Of a stretch of DNA of 32,112 bases, positions 8,353 through 15,176 are shown one piece after another. Under the pieces are notes generated by a model. It did no database searches. It worked only from the letters and a program-made list of their open reading frames with translations, and was not told the origin of the DNA. The DNA is from Clostridiales bacterium (GTDB lineage: Bacteria > Bacillota > Clostridia > Lachnospirales > JAITVM01). Positions within the stretch are counted from its first letter, which is position 1, and each line of letters begins with the position of its first letter. The position numbers and the translations under genes are program-made. The DNA lies in assembly GCA_031285815.1 (NCBI GenBank), contig JAITVM010000075.1:1-32112 (forward strand), written 5' to 3'.

Positions 8353-8722
8353 TGGAAACGCCCCCGTCATGGCCTTCGATAATTTGCCTTAATTCTTCAG
8401 CCTGGCTTTGGGACAATTTTTTATTTCCTATAAATGACGCAAGGAATAAAGGCAAGGACCCGCCAAATGTATCTTCAACAAAGCTCCGGCTTTGGCCTGC
8501 AAAATATTCTTCACGCATCATAATGGCGGAGACAATAGAATTATTATTTTGGATAACCCCCTTGTTACATACCCTTTTTAAAATAGTGTATGTGGTAGTG
8601 CGTTTCCAGCCGAGAAGCTTTTCTGCCGCCTTTATAAGCTCCGCAGAAGTTACTGGCCCATCCGCCCAAATAATATCCGCAAGCTTTAATTCCGATTTAG
8701 ATAGTTTTTGAATTTCTGGCAT
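8345..8722 (-). CDS. BlaI/MecI/CopY-family repressor
   Basis: A 125-residue winged-helix repressor: LSKSELKLADIIWADGPVTS at the N-terminus (6-25), recognition helix region WKRTTTYTILKRVCNKGVI, then a dimerisation tail. AAGGAGGTGG lies 10 bases before the ATG. It is the first gene of a two-gene operon with the M56 protease. Two 17-bp dyads at 8772-8814 fit as its operators, so the pair is probably autorepressed. Target genes other than itself are not visible here, and nothing identifies a beta-lactamase nearby. Confidence 0.92.
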   Translation of the reverse strand: MPEIQKLSKSELKLADIIWADGPVTSAELIKAAEKLLGWKRTTTYTILKRVCNKGVIQNNNSIVSAIMMREEYFAGQSRSFVEDTFGGSLPLFLASFIGNKKLSQSQAEELRQIIEGHDGGVSNG

Positions 8723-8748
8723 TTATGACTTGCCACCTCCTTGATAAG

Positions 8749-8814
8749 ATTATAGATTTAAAAATAATTTTGTTTACATCATGTAGACTAATTATCAGTC
8801 TATACTATGTAGAC
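8749..8814 (-). promoter_or_regulatory. blaI-type promoter with two operator dyads
   Basis: Two 17-bp dyads spaced 26 bases apart: GTTTACATCATGTAGAC (8772-8788, 7 of 8 arm positions symmetric) and GTCTATACTATGTAGAC (8798-8814, less symmetric). Both carry the TACA/TGTA half-sites typical of BlaI/MecI operators. A minus-strand TATAAT lies at 8749-8754, with the proximal dyad over the expected -35 position. This supports autorepression of the BlaI/M56 operon. Confidence 0.65.
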
Positions 8815-8930
8815 GCAAAAGTCAAGTTTTTTATAATGGGGTTAAAACCGCAAAAAATTAAATGGGGGGAGGTTTTGAATTATATAGGCAGACGGTTTCT
8901 GGGTATACAGGATTCCAAAATGGGTTTTTA

Positions 8931-8991
8931 TATGCCTAAATTCCATAGATGGTTTGTGTTAACAAACAAATTATTATGGCATTTAGGCATA
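8931..8991. repeat. long imperfect palindrome
   Basis: The 17-base arms TATGCCTAAATTCCATA (8931-8947) and TATGGCATTTAGGCATA (8975-8991) are complementary at 16 of 17 positions. A second, inner palindrome GTTTGT-GTTA-ACAAAC (8952-8967) lies in the loop. No T-run follows on either strand, so it is not a standard terminator. It lies between the end of the EFR1 gene and the BlaI promoter; possible roles include a protein-binding cruciform or a miniature element remnant. Confidence 0.6.
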
Positions 8992-9014
8992 TTTGGTTAA
9001 ACTCTAAGCATGGG

Positions 9015-9770
9015 CTATTTTAAACGGTTATTTGCTTTTATAAGTTCGCTTAGCGAAACATCAGGGTTACGCCAACGCTTGCCGCTTTTTTCGTTTTTTA
9101 AATGTATTGCATTCTTGGGGCATAAATGCACACACGCTAAACAAGCTTCGCAATGGCCTCCAAAATGCACTTTGCCTTTTACTTCAATATTTTTTGCAGG
9201 GCATACTTTTTCGCAGGTTCCGCATTTAGTGCAACCCGAATTGACGATATAGCCCTTAGCCCCTTCTAATGCGGAGGTAAAAACTTTTAATATGGAAGCC
9301 AATGCCCTCATTAATATAGATGCTTTTGCCTGTAATTTTATCCTATTTTTTATATCAGCGGCTATTTTCGCTGTTTTTTCCTCTACCCGCTTTTTAGGCA
9401 TTTTTTGTATTTCTGCTTCTATCTCAAAAACTGGCAGGTAATTATCCAGCATAAGCAGGCTGTTGGCATAATCAAAGCGGTACCCGCGCTTTTGGGCTAA
9501 TTTTTGTACGTTGTACATACAAGCCCCGTCCATATTCCCATAAGTGCCAATAGCAAAGGTGTAATCAGCTTCTAAAGTTATTTTATTCAAAAAACCGCTG
9601 ACCATTTTGGGGGGCGCAGTACTGTAAATAGGGAAAACTAGCCCAATCACATCATCTTTATACTGTGTTTTGGAATCATTTATTACTTGTGGGATAGAAA
9701 TTAGGTTGCCGCCAAATTGTTTGGCCACAGCCAGAGAATTGCCCGTTGCAGAAAAAAAGAATATTGTCAT
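9015..9770 (-). CDS. EFR1-family flavodoxin-ferredoxin
   Basis: Flavodoxin-like N-terminal half (FFFSATGNSLAVAK phosphate-binding loop; GLVFPIYSTAPPKMV; IGTYGNMDGA) joined to a C-terminal 2[4Fe-4S] ferredoxin with CTKCGTCEKVCP and CEACLACVHLCP. This is the EFR1 arrangement common in anaerobic Clostridia. It would carry electrons between ferredoxin-type partners in the cytoplasm. The start is ATG 9770, preceded by AAAGGGG at 8-base spacing; the in-frame ATG at 9791 is upstream of that site. It is separate from the microcompartment operon but next to its 3' end, and could serve its reductive needs (inference). Confidence 0.9.
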   Translation of the reverse strand: MTIFFFSATGNSLAVAKQFGGNLISIPQVINDSKTQYKDDVIGLVFPIYSTAPPKMVSGFLNKITLEADYTFAIGTYGNMDGACMYNVQKLAQKRGYRFDYANSLLMLDNYLPVFEIEAEIQKMPKKRVEEKTAKIAADIKNRIKLQAKASILMRALASILKVFTSALEGAKGYIVNSGCTKCGTCEKVCPAKNIEVKGKVHFGGHCEACLACVHLCPKNAIHLKNEKSGKRWRNPDVSLSELIKANNRLK

Positions 9771-10040
9771 AGAATTAACCCCTTTAGGCAAGTGCCTTAT
9801 ATTATTTTTTGAATAATTTTGGTTTTAATTGTGGTGGCGGTTTTTCAATTTGCATGACAGCACTGGGGTGCTGTATTAAAACATGCTGGATTTTTATTGA
9901 ATTTTTATTTCACTGGCTATAACGAAGGTACATCAAGCCTTTTTAACTAAATTGCTATACTTATATTATAATATCGTTCAATCTATTAGCATAGTATCCA
10001 AATTTTCCTTGTACTAAAATTCGGGCTATTTTAGTACAAA
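9771..10040. other. intergenic region with two hairpins
   Basis: No gene is seen. It holds a perfect 7-bp hairpin ACAGCAC-TGGG-GTGCTGT (9857-9874) upstream of the EFR1 gene and a perfect 12-bp inverted repeat, TTGTACTAAAAT / ATTTTAGTACAA (10009-10020 and 10028-10039), just beyond the microcompartment operon terminator. An AT-rich TATAATAT element near 9965-9974 may be the -10 region for EFR1. Confidence 0.55.
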
Positions 10041-10068
10041 AAAAGCTGGAATTAGCACGCCAGCTTTT
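10034..10068 (-). terminator. terminator of the microcompartment operon
   Basis: On the minus strand AAAAGCTGG pairs with CCAGCTTTT across a 10-base loop and runs into TTTTTTTG. The stem overlaps the stop codon region of the DeoR gene. Directly beyond it lies the perfect 12-bp inverted repeat at 10009-10039, possibly a back-up hairpin. Confidence 0.88.
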
Positions 10069-10831
10069 ACTTTGGGAAAAGGCATTTAATATTATTTTTT
10101 TCAAAATAATCAAGCCAAGCTTCCCCAGGGTGTTTATCGGTAACGATAATATCTATTGCTTTAATATTTTCGATAACCGAAAACGCCTTAATATTAAATT
10201 TTGAAGAATCTACGGCAAGTACCGCGCATTGTGAGGATTGTATCATAGCCTCTTTGCAGAGGGCAAATTCTTCCCTTGCGTCTGTCGGGCCTATTTCCAT
10301 ATCCAGCCCCTTGCATGAAATAATAGCTTTTTCAGCATAGAACCTATTAATATCAGTTACCGCCTTTTGCCCGGTCAGCGCTAAATATCCTTCATTCAGG
10401 TTTCCGCCTGTTGAAACAATATCCCAGCCTGATACATCTGACAATTCTATAAGTACCTCTATAGAATTTGTTATAACGGTTAAGCATTGCTTTTTCTTTA
10501 TTGCTTTAGCGATAAAAACAGAAGTCGTGCTTGCATCTAAAAAAATATGTTCGCCGTTTTCAATAAGCCCGCATATTATTTCAGCGATTTTTTGCTTCCC
10601 GGATACGTTCCTTTTCTTCCTAACATTAAAAGGCAGTTCAATATTGGCGGCTTCATTTAATATTGCGCCGCCATAACTTTTTATAACTAAACCGCTGTTA
10701 TGGAGTTTTTCTAAATCCCGGCGGATTGTTTCTTCTGTAACATTATAAATAAGGCTTAATTCGCCTACAGTTACTTTTTTTTGTTCCTGCAGCTTCATTA
10801 AAATTGAATTTCTTCTTTCCAGAGCCAGCAT
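10067..10831 (-). CDS. DeoR-family transcriptional regulator
   Basis: A 254-residue protein. The N-terminal DeoR HTH (about 5-58) has VGELSLIYNVTEETIRRDLEKL followed by the GLVIKSYGGAIL turn; the C-terminal DeoRC sugar-phosphate-sensing domain (about 75-235) includes IFLDASTTS, VITNSIEVL and the CKGLD/AVDSSKF motifs. It is the last gene of the microcompartment operon. By family precedent it should repress until a phosphorylated sugar binds; fuculose- or rhamnulose-phosphate is a reasonable inference from the aldolase in the operon. The paired 18-bp repeats at 22872-22971 are its likely operators. The ribosome binding site before ATG 10831 is weak. Confidence 0.9.
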   Translation of the reverse strand: MLALERRNSILMKLQEQKKVTVGELSLIYNVTEETIRRDLEKLHNSGLVIKSYGGAILNEAANIELPFNVRKKRNVSGKQKIAEIICGLIENGEHIFLDASTTSVFIAKAIKKKQCLTVITNSIEVLIELSDVSGWDIVSTGGNLNEGYLALTGQKAVTDINRFYAEKAIISCKGLDMEIGPTDAREEFALCKEAMIQSSQCAVLAVDSSKFNIKAFSVIENIKAIDIIVTDKHPGEAWLDYFEKNNIKCLFPK

Positions 10832-10907
10832 ATTTTATAACTGCTTACTAAAATATATAATGGTACGGCTATATTATTCTAGCTTGCAGTAACCCACCCC
10901 TTTTTTA

Positions 10908-11447
10908 CTATAATAAAACCCGTTTTAATTTTTCATCTGGATGCGCGATTACGCACGAATCCAAATACATACCGGTTTGGGCATCTTTTGCTTTTTCAAT
11001 GGCAGCTGTAACGGCGGCGACCTCGCCGGTTATAACCATAAAAGATTTGCCGCACATACCTTTAGCAACACGTATTTCTATTAAATCTACAATGGCTGTC
11101 TTTGCAGCCGTATCAGCCGCAACAATGATTGACGTGGCGTCATATGTTTCTAATATGCCTACAGCAGAAACTTCTTCTATATCAGCTGTGCCGTAAATGG
11201 CCGGCATAATGCTTTCATGGGGGTTGCCCAGGACAAAAGAATTTATCAATTGTTCGCCAAATTGTTTGGCTACATCGGCCGCCGCATTAACCTCGCTTAA
11301 GCCGCCGGTAATAATAGCGATATACTTTCCCGGGCAAACGGTTTGGGCTTCTACGATTTCGATATTTGCCGCTTTTACCATAGCATCTAAAGCCATAATG
11401 CCAGTAGCCACAGTTTTATATTCTACCATACCAATAGCCTTGCTCAT
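10908..11447 (-). CDS. pduT: PduT-like tandem-BMC shell protein with Fe-S cysteine
   Basis: A 179-residue protein with two BMC domains (about 1-90 and 95-179), so a trimer-forming shell tile. C38 in QTVCPGKY sits where PduT has the Cys that supplies one ligand of a [4Fe-4S] cluster at the trimer pore. It overlaps the PduS-like gene by 4 bases. A PduS-PduT pair is known as an electron path through the Pdu shell, and tight coupling here supports the same partnership. Unlike in the Pdu system, the dehydratase in this operon does not need B12, so the electron acceptor inside the compartment is an open question. Confidence 0.92.
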   Translation of the reverse strand: MSKAIGMVEYKTVATGIMALDAMVKAANIEIVEAQTVCPGKYIAIITGGLSEVNAAADVAKQFGEQLINSFVLGNPHESIMPAIYGTADIEEVSAVGILETYDATSIIVAADTAAKTAIVDLIEIRVAKGMCGKSFMVITGEVAAVTAAIEKAKDAQTGMYLDSCVIAHPDEKLKRVLL

Positions 11448-12787
11448 TTAACCCCACCCCTTTTGCCGCTTCTTTTTATTTCTATAAAATTATCGTTAAC
11501 GCATGTTACTTCCCCATCAATAGAAGCATGTAGTGCTACACTTAAACCTTCCGCAGGCTTCGCTACCATTTGGCCCGTTTTAACATAATCCCCGGCCGAA
11601 ACTATTGGTATTGGTATTGCCCCAATATGTTGCCTTAATAATATTTTTACGTTATTTGTATCGAGTACGCCATCAGCAAAATAGGCATTGCCAGAATATT
11701 TTGAAAGGCCAAGCCTGCCCTCCAGCCTTTTTTCCGGTACTTTCCTGTATGCCCGCCAAGGTTTCACGCCAGGGTGTGCAATATTTTTTGGCATGGGTGC
11801 CCCGGCTTTTTTTAAACCGTCTTTATATGCCGCAATCAGTGAGCACGGCGAAAGGCCTTGTGGGCAAGCATACATTTCACATACCCCACAGGAGCTGCAG
11901 AAAAATGTATTTAAAAACACATTCCTATCACGAAAATCTTGATTAGAAGCCGAGCGCATAAAAAGATGCGGCTCTATCGGATGGCCTAGCGCATGCCTTG
12001 GGCAGAGCCCCGTACACATTTGGCACTGGCAGCAGGCCGAAGCGGCCCTTTTTAAATCAATAGAGAGGTTGCGTTTTTTAGACCGTATTAAATAATGGCT
12101 ATCCGGTAGTACAAGGATAGCATTTGTAGTTTTAGTAATTGGGGCTTGCCCCGGTTTAATTTCGCCCATCATAGGCCCGCCAACTAAATAAGTATAATTG
12201 CCTTTTACGCCGGCAGAAGAAGCTACATCACCTATAGCCATGCCAATCGGGGCACGTGTAGTCCTGGGGCCCCCTACTTCGCCAACAATGGTCACAAGCT
12301 TATCAATAACAGGCTTTTGTTTCTGTACACATTGATAAACGTTATATACCGTCTCCACATTTAAAACAATAATATTTTTTTCGATAGGTATGCCGCCTGG
12401 GGATATAACTATGCCCAGGGCTTCATAAATTAATATAATTTCATCGCCAACAGGGTAAACATTATCAAGCAAATGCAAACGTATGTTTGGAAATGCGCCA
12501 ATATATTGGCCTATTGCGCTGATTGCTTTATCGTAGCCTTTTTTTATCCCTATAACAATTTCTGGCGCTTCAATAATTTCTGCTATTAATGAAAGCGACT
12601 GCAAAATTTCATGGGCCTCTTTTTCTAATAATTGTTTATGTAACGATAGTAATGGCTCACATTCGGCGCAGTTCAATATTAAATATTTAACGCCTTTAGC
12701 TAATTTTGCATATGTGGGGAACCCTGCGCCGCCTGCCCCAACTACGCCGCCATCCTGCAGCAGATTTTTTAGGTTGCCTATATCCAT
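11444..12787 (-). CDS. pduS: PduS/RnfC-like iron-sulfur flavoprotein
   Basis: A 447-residue RnfC/NuoF-like protein. An early Gly-rich loop GAGGAGFPTYAK (17-28) and ILNCAECEP belong to the FMN/NADH-binding fold; an SLBB-like region follows. Two clusters are built from C252/C253-x-C255-xx-C258-xxx-C262 and C297-xx-C300-xx-C303-C308. The C-terminal RnfC-type barrel ends with GDYVKTGQMVAKP. In B12-dependent Pdu compartments PduS reduces cobalamin; here there is no PduCDE and no adenosyltransferase, so it more likely moves electrons across the shell with PduT for NADH balance or radical-enzyme support (inference). Spacing to the vertex-protein gene is 6 bases. Confidence 0.9.
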   Translation of the reverse strand: MDIGNLKNLLQDGGVVGAGGAGFPTYAKLAKGVKYLILNCAECEPLLSLHKQLLEKEAHEILQSLSLIAEIIEAPEIVIGIKKGYDKAISAIGQYIGAFPNIRLHLLDNVYPVGDEIILIYEALGIVISPGGIPIEKNIIVLNVETVYNVYQCVQKQKPVIDKLVTIVGEVGGPRTTRAPIGMAIGDVASSAGVKGNYTYLVGGPMMGEIKPGQAPITKTTNAILVLPDSHYLIRSKKRNLSIDLKRAASACCQCQMCTGLCPRHALGHPIEPHLFMRSASNQDFRDRNVFLNTFFCSSCGVCEMYACPQGLSPCSLIAAYKDGLKKAGAPMPKNIAHPGVKPWRAYRKVPEKRLEGRLGLSKYSGNAYFADGVLDTNNVKILLRQHIGAIPIPIVSAGDYVKTGQMVAKPAEGLSVALHASIDGEVTCVNDNFIEIKRSGKRGGVK

Positions 12788-12793
12788 AATTTT

Positions 12794-13045
12794 TTACCCC
12801 AAGCTACTTGGTTCATCAACAATACCCACAATAGCAGCATCTACAGGCGCATCGGCTAGGTTCCCGGCTTTTCTTGCAGCACTGCCAATAACCACTAAGA
12901 CATAGTCGCCTATCCCGGCGCCAATATTATCAACAGCAACTATTTTGCTTTTATCAAGAAGTTCAACAATAGTAAATTTACTGCCTACCAATTTTTCATT
13001 TTTTCTTGTAGATACTACGCTACCTTTAACTTTGCCTAGCAACAT
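12794..13045 (-). CDS. EutN/PduN/CcmL pentameric vertex protein
   Basis: An 83-residue BMC-P protein: MLLGKVKGSVVSTRKNEKL start, KIVAVDNIGAGIGDYVLVVIGSAAR central motif, and VDAAIVGIVDEP end, all typical of the family that caps the twelve icosahedral vertices. AAGGGGG lies 9 bases before the ATG. It is the only BMC-P gene in the operon, which is enough to close a shell. Confidence 0.95.
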   Translation of the reverse strand: MLLGKVKGSVVSTRKNEKLVGSKFTIVELLDKSKIVAVDNIGAGIGDYVLVVIGSAARKAGNLADAPVDAAIVGIVDEPSSLG

Positions 13046-13074
13046 ATTTGCGGGCCCCCTTTTGTTAGTTTGTT

Positions 13075-13725
13075 TTAGCTTTTAAAGAACAGGGCTACTT
13101 TATCCCCGGTTTTAGCCCGGCAGGCATTAGCTTCATCTGTATCTATATGCATTTCTAAAGTAAAGCTTTCGTCTACCCTTATTTTCACATCATTAAATAT
13201 AAGGCCCTTTTCATAGTCTGCATGGACTGAGACAAAATCGCCATCCTTAAGCCCGGCCGCTAATGCATCGGCGGGTGGCATATGTATATGCCTTTTCGCT
13301 ACTATCATACCTTCTTCTAAATAAATAGCCCCTTTGGGCCCAATTATTGTAACCGGGGCGGAGCCTTTAATATCCCCGGATTCGCGGAGCGGTGCATTGA
13401 CACCTAGCTTAACGGCGTCTGTATCAGATATTTCTACCTGGGTAAAATTTCGGGTAGGCCCTAATACGCGGATATTTTCGATTGCGCGTAATTTTAGACC
13501 AACAATTGTTACTTTCTCGTTTGCGGCGAATTGGCCGCCCATTAATGTTTTTGCCTTTGTCAGGCTATAGCCCGGCCCAAATAGAATTTCAACATGCTCT
13601 TGTTTTAAGTGTACATGCCTGGCAGAAACACCAATAGGGGCCATTAGGCTTTTACGGCCCCCCTGCTTTTCACGTATAGCTTTTACTACTAAATCAGCAA
13701 TCTCATTAATATCTATTTTATCCAT
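13075..13725 (-). CDS. pduL: PduL phosphotransacylase with encapsulation helix
   Basis: A 216-residue protein converting propionyl-CoA to propionyl-phosphate and freeing CoA inside the compartment. Residues 2-20 (INEIADLVVKAIREKQ) form an amphipathic helix of the encapsulation type. Two PduL repeats follow: SARHVHLKQEH gives H37, H39 and H44, and KRHIHMPP gives H146 and H148, with H193 later; these are the zinc-site histidines of the family. The start is preceded by GGGTGT. It is separated from the shell genes upstream by an 83-base spacer containing a stable hairpin. No propionate kinase lies in the window. Confidence 0.95.
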   Translation of the reverse strand: MDKIDINEIADLVVKAIREKQGGRKSLMAPIGVSARHVHLKQEHVEILFGPGYSLTKAKTLMGGQFAANEKVTIVGLKLRAIENIRVLGPTRNFTQVEISDTDAVKLGVNAPLRESGDIKGSAPVTIIGPKGAIYLEEGMIVAKRHIHMPPADALAAGLKDGDFVSVHADYEKGLIFNDVKIRVDESFTLEMHIDTDEANACRAKTGDKVALFFKS

Positions 13726-13770
13726 ACTTACACCCGGTTTCTTTTTAATTATAAAAAAATTAAGGGCAGT

Positions 13771-13799
13771 ACGCCCGCGCTAGCAATGGGCACGGGCGT
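13771..13799 (-). other. intra-operon hairpin between shell genes and pduL
   Basis: The minus-strand RNA can pair ACGCCCGUGC with GCGCGGGCGU (10 bp including one U-G, 9-base loop). A T-rich run TTTTTTT follows only about 10 bases later, so this is not a textbook terminator. A partial terminator, or a 3' end-stabilising structure after cleavage, would raise shell and upstream enzyme expression over PduL-PduT and DeoR. Confidence 0.6.
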
Positions 13800-13808
13800 T
13801 TCAATTTC

Positions 13809-14204
13809 TTATTCTGTTGGAAGTATAGCCTCTACATCAGAGTGAGGGCGTGGTATTACATGGGTAGCAACCAATTCGCCAAAACGCTGTGCACTATTTG
13901 CACCAGCTTCAACAGCTGATTTAACTGCGCCAACATCACCGCGCACCATAACTGTTACTAAACCTGAACCTATCCTTTCGGTCCCAATTAAAACTACATT
14001 GGCAGCTTTGCACATAGCGTCGGCAGCCTCTACGGCGGCTACAAGGCCCCTTGTTTCAATCATACCAAGTGCTTCTTTAGACATTTGCTTTTCCCCCTTC
14101 TTTGCTTTTTGTTTTGATGCAACTTTTTTAGCGCCTGCTTTAAGTGCAGCGCTTTGATCTATTTCCGCCACACTTTCATTGGCTGTGTTATCATCTTCTA
14201 TCAA
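13809..14204 (-). CDS. BMC-H shell protein with N-terminal extension; two possible starts
   Basis: The full frame is 131 residues from TTG 14204 (GGGGG 9 bases upstream, 4-base overlap with the preceding stop). Residues 1-40 are a Lys/Ala-rich, unstructured-looking extension; residue 41 is an ATG (14084) with its own AAGGGGG at 8-base spacing, starting a standard 91-residue PduA/PduJ-type BMC-H domain with pore loop IGSGL. That domain is roughly three-quarters identical to the shell protein at 14518, so one arose by duplication. Both starts look usable, giving a long and a short form, much like PduB/PduB' in the Pdu system. In the hexamer the extension might contact cargo. Confidence 0.93.
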   Translation of the reverse strand: MIEDDNTANESVAEIDQSAALKAGAKKVASKQKAKKGEKQMSKEALGMIETRGLVAAVEAADAMCKAANVVLIGTERIGSGLVTVMVRGDVGAVKSAVEAGANSAQRFGELVATHVIPRPHSDVEAILPTE

Positions 14205-14506
14205 AATTTTATGCCCCCTTGCTTTGTGAATTTTCGGGCACTCTCGTTTACTAAATAAACAATTTCTTCATGGGGGCTTGCCAAGACGCCGCTGGCAACC
14301 GGTTTTTTTATCCCATTGGATTTTACCGCCTCGATTGCCGAACTAACATCTGACACACTTCCCTGGATTACTATTGTTACTAAACGCCCGCCAAGCTTCT
14401 TTTCCCAGGTAACGAAACCCACGCTGGAAGCTTTGCACATAATGTCAATTGCATCTAAAGCTGCAACTATGCCCGTGATTTCGATAAACCCGTAAGCGTT
14501 ACCCAT
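14201..14506 (-). CDS. BMC-H shell protein, divergent pore
   Basis: A 101-residue hexameric shell protein: the BMC domain (1-88) opens AYGFIEITGIVAALDAIDIM, and the pore loop is KLGGRLVT rather than the KIGSGL of its neighbours, so the pore likely differs in charge and size. A basic C-terminal tail (ARKFTKQGGIKF) follows. A GGGGCC-type ribosome binding site precedes the ATG. It lies between two PduA-like genes in the shell cluster. Confidence 0.92.
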   Translation of the reverse strand: MGNAYGFIEITGIVAALDAIDIMCKASSVGFVTWEKKLGGRLVTIVIQGSVSDVSSAIEAVKSNGIKKPVASGVLASPHEEIVYLVNESARKFTKQGGIKF

Positions 14507-14517
14507 GTTGGGCCCCC

Positions 14518-14793
14518 TTAAGCTTTAGGCAGGATTTTTTCTACATCTGCATGGGGCCTTGGGATAACATGGACCGCAACTAATTCCCCTAAACGCTTGG
14601 CCGCCTCGGCACCGCTTTCAACAGCGGCTTTAACTGCGCCAACATCACCGCGTACCATAACTGTTACCAACCCTGAACCTATTTTTTCTGTACCGATTAA
14701 AGATACCTCTGCAGATTTAGTCATTGCATCAGCCGCTTCGATTGCAGCTGTAAGCCCCCTTGTTTCAACTAACCCTAATGCTTCTTTAGACAT
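14518..14793 (-). CDS. PduA/PduJ-type BMC-H shell protein
   Basis: A 91-residue canonical hexameric shell protein, MSKEALGLVETRGLTAAIEA at the start, pore loop EKIGSGLVTV, and end HVIPRPHADVEKILPKA. GAGGAGG lies before the ATG, the strongest ribosome binding site of the shell cluster, in keeping with a major facet component. It is a close paralog of the BMC domain of the gene at 13809. Confidence 0.96.
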   Translation of the reverse strand: MSKEALGLVETRGLTAAIEAADAMTKSAEVSLIGTEKIGSGLVTVMVRGDVGAVKAAVESGAEAAKRLGELVAVHVIPRPHADVEKILPKA

Positions 14794-14824
14794 GTTGTTT
14801 CCTCCTCAAATATTCTATATAGTT

Positions 14825-15139
14825 TCAATTCTTATCAAATGCATCTATTATTAACATTTTTTCTGTATCTTTAGTTGGGTTCGGGATTATATGGCTCTGG
14901 ACTATGCCGGTTATACCTTTTGCGGTGTTAATGCCTGCTTCCATAGCCGCTTCAACATCTGAAATGCCGCCCCTAAATTTAATGGTCACAAGGAGCGGGA
15001 CCTCCAGCTCATCCGCATTGGCAGGTTTGTTTTTATCAAATTTTTCAAGGCGTACCCGTCCGGCTTTGGCCCCTGCATCTGCCGCCATAAAGGCGCAAAC
15101 CAATCCGTATACTTCTAAAATGCCTACTGCCTCGCCCAT
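14825..15139 (-). CDS. BMC-H shell protein with insertion in pore region
   Basis: A 104-residue BMC protein: GEAVGILEVYGLVCAFMAAD start, and an insertion around residues 35-48 (DKNKPANADELEVP) before LLVTIKFRGGISDVEAAMEA. It ends HIIPNPTKDTEK with a short tail. The insertion distinguishes it from the PduA-type paralogs, and FRGG replaces the usual pore-following VRGD. AAAGGGGCC lies upstream. Such variants occur in glycyl-radical compartments; the transported metabolite is unknown. Confidence 0.92.
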   Translation of the reverse strand: MGEAVGILEVYGLVCAFMAADAGAKAGRVRLEKFDKNKPANADELEVPLLVTIKFRGGISDVEAAMEAGINTAKGITGIVQSHIIPNPTKDTEKMLIIDAFDKN

Positions 15140-15176
15140 AATAGGTGGCCCCTTTCAAATTGTAAAAAATTTAGCC

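Noticed and set aside
6931..8722. Beta-lactam resistance operon
   Set aside because: Only the regulatory BlaI/M56 pair is present; the sensor lacks penicillin-binding motifs and no beta-lactamase or PBP2a gene is nearby.
8725..9000. Plus-strand ORF of up to 91 residues, including a 41-54 residue version after GGGGGGAGG
   Set aside because: It covers the BlaI promoter and the long palindrome; the purine run is only 3 bases from the candidate TTG and the protein sequence is not convincing.
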